Positions 1 through 5,165 of a DNA stretch of 6,605 bases are shown piece by piece. A model generated the notes under the pieces. The model was given only the letters and a program-made list of their open reading frames with translations. It had not been told where the DNA came from and made no database searches. The stretch comes from Clostridiales bacterium (GTDB lineage Bacteria > Bacillota > Clostridia > Lachnospirales > Lachnospiraceae). The stretch covers positions 1-6,605 of the forward strand of contig JAJPYU010000187.1 of assembly GCA_021204765.1 (NCBI GenBank), written 5' to 3'. A program made the translations under genes and the position numbers. Each line of letters opens with the position of its first letter. The stretch's first letter is position 1.

Positions 1-16
1 CTGTTATGTGCTAAAG

Positions 17-22
17 TATAAG
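17..22 (+). promoter_or_regulatory. possible -10 element for the first gene
   Basis: TATAAG lies about 45 bases upstream of the chosen ATG at 67, a plausible distance for a -10 box giving a leader of roughly 38 nt. The matching -35 box would fall off the left edge of the window, so only half of the promoter can be judged. An alternative overlapping -10, TAAAGT at 12-17 preceded by TG at 9-10, is equally possible. Weak call based on sequence likeness alone. Confidence 0.25.
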
Positions 23-54
23 AGAACAGTTTAGTGGCGCACCAGATGTCGATC

Positions 55-60
55 AGGAGA
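55..60 (+). promoter_or_regulatory. ribosome binding site that sets the start of the AAA-ATPase gene
   Basis: AGGAGA sits six bases before the ATG at 67. The reading frame is open further upstream, to a GTG at 34 and an ATG at 46, but neither has a comparable Shine-Dalgarno sequence. The protein from 67 begins MGIYLNPGNEGF, which from memory is the usual N-terminus of this family. Both facts favour 67 as the true start. Confidence 0.8.
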
Positions 61-66
61 AAGCAC

Positions 67-1656
67 ATGGGTATTTATTTAAATCCGGGAAATGAAGGGT
101 TTGCAGGAATAAGGAAAGGGGATTATATTGATAAATCCGGCCTTATAGGTTATGTTAATAATACGGTGGGAAGCAGCTATAAGCTAACCTGCTTCACCCG
201 CCCAAGACGGTTTGGGAAATCTTTTGCTGCAAAGATGCTCTGTGCTTATTATGATAAAAGCTGTTATTCAAATGATCTTTTTAATGATCTGGAAATAGCA
301 GGTATGGATTCTTATGGGGATTTCCTTAATAAATATAATGTGATCTATCTGGATATTACCTGGTTCTTATCCATGACCAGAGATGTGCATAATGTCCTGA
401 ACGATATGAGATCCAAAGTAGTTTGCGAAATTCGCGCAGAATTTCCTGGTTGTGACATAGAGGACGACACCACACTTCCTGAGGCTTTGCTGGCAGCAGC
501 AGTGTCGATCGGGGAGAAATTCATTATTATTATTGATGAGTGGGATGCTATTTTCAGAGAGGCCAAGGATGATGTTGATCTGCAGAAAGCTTATGTGCTG
601 CTGCTGAGGGGACTTTTTAAAGCCGGGCCTATTACTGACAAAATGATTGCGGCTGCCTATATGACAGGAATTCTTCCCCTGAAAAAATACGGGACAGAAT
701 CTGCTCTTACGGATTTCAGGGAATTTACCATGATCCAGCCGGGTAAGTTGGCCAGATATGTTGGATTCACGGAGGATGAGGTGAAAAAGCTCTGCGAGAA
801 ATATGGTCTTGATTTTTCCATGATGAAAAGCTGGTATGACGGATATTCATTTAGCAAGATGAAGCATGTATACAGCCCCAATTCAGTGATGAGTGCTCTG
901 GTGAATGAAGAGTTCGCTAATTATTGGACGAAGTCTGAGACCTATGAGTCTTTGAAGAATTATATCAGCATGAATTTTGACGGATTAAAGGATGCTATCG
1001 TAATGATGCTGGCCGGACAGAGAGTATCTGTTGATACCGGTACATTCCAGAATGATATCACTTCATTTGGCCGTAGGGATGACGTGCTGACGCTGCTGAT
1101 TCATCTGGGCTACCTGGCTTATGATAAGGCTACAAAAGAAGTATATATTCCGAACCTTGAGGTTGCTGAGTCTTTTACGTCTGCTGTTAAAGGAACTGAC
1201 TGGACGGAAGTGAATAAATTATTAGATGAGTCTGAAAAACTGCTGGCGTCTACTATAGATGAAGACGGGGATGCGGTAGCAGAGGCTTTGGAATTGGCCC
1301 ACGAGTCTGTCGCTTCCAGCCTGACTTATAATGATGAGAATTCTCTGAGTTGTGCCGTCTTGCTGGCGTATATTACGGCCAGGAATTATTATGATATCGT
1401 CCGGGAAATTCCGGCAGGAAAGGGATTTGCAGACTATGCATTTATACCTCACCATAATTCTGACAAGCCGGCAATGATAATCGAATTGAAATATAATAAA
1501 GATGCTGATAGTGCTATAAAGCAGATCAGGGAAAAGAGATATAATGGATGCCTTCGGGAATATGAGGGGAATTTGCTTCTGGTTGGCATCAGCTACGATA
1601 AAAATACCAGAGGAGAGGGCTATAAGAGACATAGTTGTATTATTGAGAGGGTATAG
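67..1656 (+). CDS. AAA-ATPase-like protein with C-terminal PD-(D/E)XK nuclease-like domain
   Basis: A complete protein of 529 residues of the AAA-ATPase-like / PD-(D/E)XK (DUF1703-type) family, which is found in many copies in Lachnospiraceae and Bacteroidales. Visible motifs, numbered from ATG 67: the family N-terminus with YIDKSGLI (20-27), a P-loop variant RPRRFGKS (45-52), a hydrophobic strand ending in a Walker B-like IIDEWD (155-160), the family segment AYMTGILPLKKYG (197-209), WYDGYSF (256-262) and YSPNSVM (269-275), and a nuclease-like core with D456 followed by ExK at E473 and K475 in IELKY. The length is normal for the family and no frameshift is seen. It is predicted to be cytoplasmic, with no signal peptide or membrane span. 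The biological role of the family is not established; nuclease activity and a link to mobile or defence functions are suggestions from the fold only. It stands alone, followed by a hairpin terminator, and is not obviously linked to the operon downstream. Confidence 0.9.
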   Translation: MGIYLNPGNEGFAGIRKGDYIDKSGLIGYVNNTVGSSYKLTCFTRPRRFGKSFAAKMLCAYYDKSCYSNDLFNDLEIAGMDSYGDFLNKYNVIYLDITWFLSMTRDVHNVLNDMRSKVVCEIRAEFPGCDIEDDTTLPEALLAAAVSIGEKFIIIIDEWDAIFREAKDDVDLQKAYVLLLRGLFKAGPITDKMIAAAYMTGILPLKKYGTESALTDFREFTMIQPGKLARYVGFTEDEVKKLCEKYGLDFSMMKSWYDGYSFSKMKHVYSPNSVMSALVNEEFANYWTKSETYESLKNYISMNFDGLKDAIVMMLAGQRVSVDTGTFQNDITSFGRRDDVLTLLIHLGYLAYDKATKEVYIPNLEVAESFTSAVKGTDWTEVNKLLDESEKLLASTIDEDGDAVAEALELAHESVASSLTYNDENSLSCAVLLAYITARNYYDIVREIPAGKGFADYAFIPHHNSDKPAMIIELKYNKDADSAIKQIREKRYNGCLREYEGNLLLVGISYDKNTRGEGYKRHSCIIERV

Positions 1657-1692
1657 CATATATAACAGCTGGCCGATTTTAAAGACAAATCA

Positions 1693-1724
1693 AATGCCTG
1701 TCAGCAGGAACGCTGACAGGCATT
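1693..1724 (+). terminator. hairpin terminator after the AAA-ATPase gene
   Basis: A perfect 13-bp inverted repeat (left arm 1693-1705, right arm 1712-1724) with a six-base loop starts 37 bases after the stop codon. On the + strand the right arm ends in ATT and is followed by CTT, a short and imperfect U-tract. On the - strand the stem is followed by a T-rich stretch, so it could also stop transcription coming from the right. Its place just after a stop codon makes a rho-independent terminator the best reading. Confidence 0.75.
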
Positions 1725-1773
1725 CTTAAAAATTCTAACGAGTTTTGTTTATACCAAAAGGCTATTGGATAGA

Positions 1774-1803
1774 GATTGTCACTGCATGAAGAAATGATTG
1801 TCA
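1774..1803. repeat. 8-bp direct repeat GATTGTCA, 22-bp period
   Basis: GATTGTCA occurs at 1774-1781 and again at 1796-1803. The 22-bp centre-to-centre distance is close to two helical turns, which would place both copies on the same face of the DNA. Such spacing suits a tandem operator, but the repeat is short and lies some 200 bp upstream of the likely operon promoter, so chance is a fair alternative. Confidence 0.3.
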
Positions 1804-1825
1804 TGAAATTGTATCCCTAAAAAAC

Positions 1826-1981
1826 ATGCACAAAATTTCAGGGGGTCTGATTGGAGGGTTTTCACAAAATTCATCGATTTTTCGGAGAAAAATATTTCGT
1901 CCGACAGGCCAAAAAGCGGGTTCAGCCCGTGTGATTACTGAATTTTTGTCTTTTGTGAAAATTGCACAAACGAGGATGTAA
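1826..1981 (+). other. doubtful 51-codon reading frame in the intergenic region
   Basis: An ATG at 1826 opens a frame that ends at TAA 1979-1981. The product would be small and basic, starting MHKISGGLIGGF, with no membrane span, signal peptide or family that I recognise. There is no Shine-Dalgarno sequence in the bases before the ATG, and a longer open frame exists on the opposite strand across the same bases. This is what an A+T-rich non-coding element often looks like, so translation is not supported. It is listed because the stretch may belong to a dispersed repeat. Confidence 0.2.
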
Positions 1982-1996
1982 CAAAAAAATATGCGG

Positions 1997-2025
1997 TTGA
2001 TTTTCCGCTGCTTTGCACATATAAT
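1997..2025 (+). promoter_or_regulatory. sigma-A-type promoter of the phosphatase/kinase operon
   Basis: A -35 box TTGATT (1997-2002; the first four bases match the consensus TTGACA) is separated by exactly 17 bp from a perfect -10 box TATAAT (2020-2025). It is the best promoter match found by eye in the intergenic region and points towards the operon. Transcription would begin near 2032, giving a leader of about 235 nt before the phosphatase ATG. A nearer TTGACA at 2133-2138 has no fitting -10 box. Confidence 0.6.
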
Positions 2026-2161
2026 CAAATCACTTCCCGGAGGGAGTTCATCCTTTCCGCTGTATCTTAAGACAGAATGATTCATCTTGGCCCGATCAAC
2101 CGATATGATTCACAGAAGTGGAAACTGAATAATTGACATTATTTTCCCGGCCGCTCAGGAA

Positions 2162-2225
2162 CTCCGCTATCAGTGCGGTGAGAAGAGGTAAAGCCGACTA
2201 AAGCAGCTCTCGCCCGTCGAAGCTG
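2162..2225 (+). promoter_or_regulatory. leader segment with pairing potential, no known riboswitch class
   Basis: Within the long leader, CCGC (2164-2167) can pair with GCGG (2175-2178), extended by CT/AG after a two-base bulge. Next, CAGCT (2204-2208) can pair with AGCTG (2221-2225), or alternatively CGAC (2195-2198) with GTCG (2216-2219). The last two pairings overlap in space and could be exclusive or form a pseudoknot. I compared this by eye with core motifs of common riboswitches (c-di-GMP, SAM, TPP, FMN, cobalamin, fluoride, glycine, ZTP) and saw no match. The stems are short, so this is only a candidate. Confidence 0.25.
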
Positions 2226-2267
2226 ACTTTAAATGCGAACGCTGAAAAAGATAGGAGGTGGAAACAG

Positions 2268-3035
2268 ATGAGGTATTTTGCCGCGGCACTGACTGACACA
2301 GGTATCGCAAGGAATATTAATCAGGACAGTCTGTGCCTTAAAATAGCCGAAACAGAAGAGGCGGGACAGATAGTCATGGCTGTCATCTGCGATGGTATGG
2401 GCGGCCTGGCTAAGGGAGAGCTTGCCAGTGCGGAAGTAATACGGGCGTTTTCAAAGTGGTTCCACGAAGAGCTTCCCACGAAGACCGGATATACCATGGA
2501 GCAGATATCACGGGTGTTGAATCATCTGGCCATGGAAATGAATGAAAAAATCATGGATTATGGAAAGCTTATCAGAGATGAGCTTGGCACGACGCTGACT
2601 GTGTTATTAATCATGCGGGATGAATATCTTATTTTACATGTTGGTGATACCAGAGTCTATGAAATCAGAGATACTGTCACGCAGCTTACTGAGGATCAGA
2701 CTTATGTGGCCAGGGAAATTAAATCCGGGATCATGACAGTTGAACAGGCGAAGACGGACAGAAGAAGGAATGCACTGCTTCAATGTATCGGGGCATCAGA
2801 GCGAGTGATACCTGAGATACTGTTTGGAGAAGTGACACCGGGCACCATATATATGCTCTGTTCGGATGGACTGAGGCATGAGGCAGGTGAAGATGAGATA
2901 TACAGGGCACTGCAGCCTGACATGTTGGACGATACTGAAAGTATGGAAAAAGGCGGCAGAGGGCTGATCGAACTGGTGAAAGGCAGGGGAGAAAAGGACA
3001 ATATTTCCCTGATCACGGTAAAAGCCACGGCTTAG
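2268..3035 (+). CDS. PP2C-type Ser/Thr protein phosphatase (PrpC/Stp-like)
   Basis: A cytoplasmic metal-dependent phosphatase of 255 residues, the normal size for bacterial PrpC/Stp/PstP catalytic domains, with nothing appended. All main PP2C motifs are present: RNINQDS (15-21) with D20, DGMGG (42-46) with metal ligand D42, GTT (107-109), VGDTR (125-129) with D127, LTEDQT (140-145), the segment NALLQCIG (168-175), CSDGL (198-202) with D200, and KDN (243-245) with D244. These are the aspartates expected to hold the two metal ions, so activity is expected. The start is fixed by a strong AGGAGGTG at 2253-2260, seven bases before the ATG. It is the first gene of the operon, ending 12 bases before the kinase start, and is the natural antagonist that removes phosphate from the kinase and its targets. 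Phosphatase-then-kinase order is common for prpC/prkC-type pairs in Bacillota. Confidence 0.95.
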   Translation: MRYFAAALTDTGIARNINQDSLCLKIAETEEAGQIVMAVICDGMGGLAKGELASAEVIRAFSKWFHEELPTKTGYTMEQISRVLNHLAMEMNEKIMDYGKLIRDELGTTLTVLLIMRDEYLILHVGDTRVYEIRDTVTQLTEDQTYVAREIKSGIMTVEQAKTDRRRNALLQCIGASERVIPEILFGEVTPGTIYMLCSDGLRHEAGEDEIYRALQPDMLDDTESMEKGGRGLIELVKGRGEKDNISLITVKATA

Positions 3036-3037
3036 TT

Positions 3038-3042
3038 GGAGG
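3038..3042 (+). promoter_or_regulatory. ribosome binding site that sets the kinase start
   Basis: GGAGG lies five bases before ATG 3048. The same frame also offers a TTG at 3036, directly after the phosphatase stop, but that codon lies upstream of this Shine-Dalgarno sequence and has none of its own. The kinase is therefore taken to start at 3048, losing the four residues that a longest-frame reading would add. Confidence 0.85.
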
Positions 3043-3047
3043 TATTT

Positions 3048-4748
3048 ATGGCGATAGCCCCGGGAACAGTAATAGACGGAAAATATGAAGTGCTTAAGCT
3101 CATCGGCAGGGGAGGGATGTCCTTTGTCTACCTGGCTATGGACCTGAGGCTTAATAAGCAGTGGGCAGTAAAGGAAGTCAGAAAGACAGCCAGCGGTGAA
3201 AATAATGAGATGGTCATAAACAGCCTGGTCGCTGAGGCTAATCTCATGAAGAGGTTGGATCATCCGGCCTTTCCCCGTATAGTAGATATCATTGATACGG
3301 GGCAGACGCTGTTGGTGGTTATGGACTATGTTGAGGGCGAGTCACTTGACAAGATACTAAAGGAGCGGCACCGCATACCTCAGGATCTGGTCGCAGAGTG
3401 GGCCAGACAGCTCTGTGATGCCCTGGGTTATCTTCACAAACAGGATCCGCCGATCATTTACCGTGATATGAAGCCGGCGAATGTCATGTTGAAGCCCAGC
3501 GGGAATCTGGAAGTTATCGATTTCGGCATAGCCAGGGAATATAAAGAAAAGAACCTGGCCGACACCTGGATATTGGGCACAAAGGGATATGCACCGCCGG
3601 AGCAGAGGGGATCCAGGCAGACGGATGCCAGATCGGATATATATGCTCTCGGAATGACTATGCATCATTTACTGACAGGAGCTGATCCCAGGGCAGATGA
3701 CTATGAGTATCAGCCTATAAGAAAGTATGATCAAAAGCTTTCTGACGGCCTGGAGCGCATTATAAAAAAGTGCACTCAGTTAGATCCGGACAACAGATAC
3801 CAGAGCTGTGATGAGCTGCAGTATGCCCTGGATCATATTGAGGAGGAAGAGGAGACACACAGAAAGAAGCAAAAGGGTAAACTGTTGGCATTTCTAGTAT
3901 TTGCAATTCTTGCCGCGGCCTCTCTGGTGGTGGGCTTTACCGGCAGATATATGGCTGCGTATGAAAACAGCCGGGATTACGATCTGAAGATAAATATATC
4001 CAGTTCCACTCCCTATGAGACAAAAGTGGAGACATATCTTGAAGCCATAGACCTGTTTGGCACTGATTCCAGGGCATATATAAAGCTTCTGGAAGCATAC
4101 AGTGACAATAATCTTTTCGGGGATACACAGAGTAACCAGTTTACCGGGAAATTTAATACCTATAAGGATGATTTCGACCCGACAGGTGATGATTACCTGG
4201 ATCTGTCATATAAGGCAGGGGTCACCTATTTTTACCTTTATTCAGGCGGGGATGACACATTCCGCACCAGGGTGCTAAAGGCCTGCCCCTATTTTGAGGC
4301 TGTAGCCAGGAGCGGAAGGACTGATTACGAATATTATGACATCTCACGGAGCTATTATATCATCGGCGAATTTTATACCCGTTTTGTGGTGGACTCCACA
4401 AGTGTAAAGGAACCTGCCCTGGAGGATTATGAAGAACTGCTGTCATCACTGGAGGACTGTATTGAGAATGCAGAGGATTATGACTATGACGATGCAGCAT
4501 ATATCAAGCTGACCATGTATGAAGAGGTAGCTAATCTGTTAAACAGTCATCGCAAAGGTTTTGCCAGTGTGGGTGTTGATGAAGACAGGGTATTGGGTCT
4601 GCTGGAGACTATCCGTGGGAAAGCCGGAGAGCTTAACGTCACCCAGGAACGGTCCATATCCCTGCAGGATGAAGTCATGGAGGCCTGCGGTGGATATGTT
4701 TCTAATATCCGGAGGGCCTATACCAATACAGAAGAGAGGAATGGATAG
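3048..4748 (+). CDS. membrane Ser/Thr protein kinase with non-PASTA extracellular domain
   Basis: A 566-residue Hanks-type kinase of the PknB/PrkC class. Kinase domain, about 12-265: glycine loop GRGGMS (20-25), lysine K42 in AVKEV, helix-C glutamate E63, catalytic loop YRDMKPAN (138-145) with D140, K142 and N145, DFG (158-160), activation-loop threonines T173 and T178, APPE (182-185), D197 and R250. The catalytic loop has Tyr where HRD kinases have His, but all catalytic residues are kept. A charged linker (about 265-278) leads into one membrane span (about 279-298). The remaining 268 residues, predicted outside the cell, are acidic, tyrosine-rich and helical, with TPR-like spacing, and contain three cysteines (413, 471, 547). 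PASTA repeats, usual in PrkC/PknB, are absent. It presumably phosphorylates cytoplasmic targets in response to an unknown outside signal and is opposed by the phosphatase gene upstream. The next gene starts two bases after its stop, so the two are almost certainly co-transcribed. Confidence 0.95.
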   Translation: MAIAPGTVIDGKYEVLKLIGRGGMSFVYLAMDLRLNKQWAVKEVRKTASGENNEMVINSLVAEANLMKRLDHPAFPRIVDIIDTGQTLLVVMDYVEGESLDKILKERHRIPQDLVAEWARQLCDALGYLHKQDPPIIYRDMKPANVMLKPSGNLEVIDFGIAREYKEKNLADTWILGTKGYAPPEQRGSRQTDARSDIYALGMTMHHLLTGADPRADDYEYQPIRKYDQKLSDGLERIIKKCTQLDPDNRYQSCDELQYALDHIEEEEETHRKKQKGKLLAFLVFAILAAASLVVGFTGRYMAAYENSRDYDLKINISSSTPYETKVETYLEAIDLFGTDSRAYIKLLEAYSDNNLFGDTQSNQFTGKFNTYKDDFDPTGDDYLDLSYKAGVTYFYLYSGGDDTFRTRVLKACPYFEAVARSGRTDYEYYDISRSYYIIGEFYTRFVVDSTSVKEPALEDYEELLSSLEDCIENAEDYDYDDAAYIKLTMYEEVANLLNSHRKGFASVGVDEDRVLGLLETIRGKAGELNVTQERSISLQDEVMEACGGYVSNIRRAYTNTEERNG

Positions 4749-4750
4749 CT

Positions 4751-5146
4751 ATGGCCCAGACGTATTACATGATATCAATGATCGGATTTGTCCTGGCAGC
4801 TGCGTTTGCCGTGGTGGCGGTCATATTGTGGATAAAATTCCGCATACCGAAGATAGTGGGAGACTTAAGCGGCAGGACGGCCAGGAAATCTATTGAGGAG
4901 GCAAGAAAAAAGAATGAGGAAAGCTCTGATAAGGAATCCGGAATAAATGATTTTCTCCATCCGGATGAGAATGTACAGCTGCGGCAAGCTGCTGTCGATT
5001 CACCGGAGGAGGACGTGACAGAACGTATGTCAGGTATTTTAGCGGATACCTGCAAGCTGCCACAGGAAGAGAGAGGGCAGCCTGCAGCCTTTAATATGTT
5101 ACAGGATATTGTAATGATACATACAAATGAAACGATACAGGATTAA
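4751..5146 (+). CDS. small single-span membrane protein of unknown function
   Basis: A 131-residue protein that I cannot assign to a named family with certainty. One membrane span (about 8-29) is followed by a basic stretch with K29, R31, K34, R42, R45 and K46, so by the positive-inside rule the N-terminus is outside and about 100 residues face the cytoplasm. Just after the membrane is RIPKIVGDLSGRTARKSIEE (31-50), then a charged, probably disordered tail with many Glu, Asp and Ser and a final HTNETIQD (124-131). From memory, similar small Lachnospiraceae proteins have this juxtamembrane block and carry Thr-containing ETTVL-like repeats; I cannot verify that here. The start follows AGAGGA at 4735-4740 with a ten-base spacer, inside the end of the kinase gene. 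Translational coupling to the kinase and a cytoplasmic tail rich in Ser/Thr make it a candidate substrate or adaptor of the kinase, which is inference. Confidence 0.85.
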   Translation: MAQTYYMISMIGFVLAAAFAVVAVILWIKFRIPKIVGDLSGRTARKSIEEARKKNEESSDKESGINDFLHPDENVQLRQAAVDSPEEDVTERMSGILADTCKLPQEERGQPAAFNMLQDIVMIHTNETIQD

Positions 5147-5165
5147 TGGGAGGAGAAAAGGGAAG

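Larger units (their letters stand above)
1657..2267. other. intergenic region of about 610 bp without a convincing gene
   Basis: After the terminator hairpin this stretch holds an 8-bp direct repeat (1774-1803), an A+T-rich segment with several CACAAA-type words (CACAAAATT at 1829-1837 and 1863-1871, and a small TTTGTG/CACAAA inverted repeat at 1952-1970), a good promoter (1997-2025) and a long leader ahead of the phosphatase gene. A 94-codon frame on the - strand (1801-2085) and a 51-codon frame on the + strand (1826-1981) cover the same bases. Neither has a ribosome binding site or a recognisable protein family. The region is most simply read as regulatory DNA, possibly with a dispersed intergenic element in its middle part. 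Confidence 0.6.

Noticed and set aside
34..66. Upstream GTG start for the AAA-ATPase gene
   Set aside because: No ribosome binding site. The good AGGAGA at 55-60 and the family N-terminus point to the ATG at 67.
1222..1659. 145-codon frame on the - strand
   Set aside because: Lies wholly antisense within the conserved AAA-ATPase/nuclease gene; a shadow frame.
1801..2085. 94-codon reading frame on the - strand in the intergenic region
   Set aside because: No Shine-Dalgarno sequence before its ATG, no recognisable family, and it overlaps the + strand promoter and another open frame. More likely non-coding.
2133..2161. TTGACA at 2133-2138 as a second promoter
   Set aside because: At 17 bp spacing the -10 position reads CAGGAA, which is not a usable -10 box.
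2100..2267. Known riboswitch class in the phosphatase leader
   Set aside because: Core motifs of common classes were looked for by eye and not found; only short generic stems are present.
2796..3263. 155-codon frame on the - strand
   Set aside because: Antisense to the end of the phosphatase and the start of the kinase, both of which have clear catalytic motifs here.
4561..4896. 111-codon + frame across the kinase/small membrane protein junction
   Set aside because: Out of frame with both genes. The kinase end and the membrane-span protein have proper starts and stops and explain the bases.
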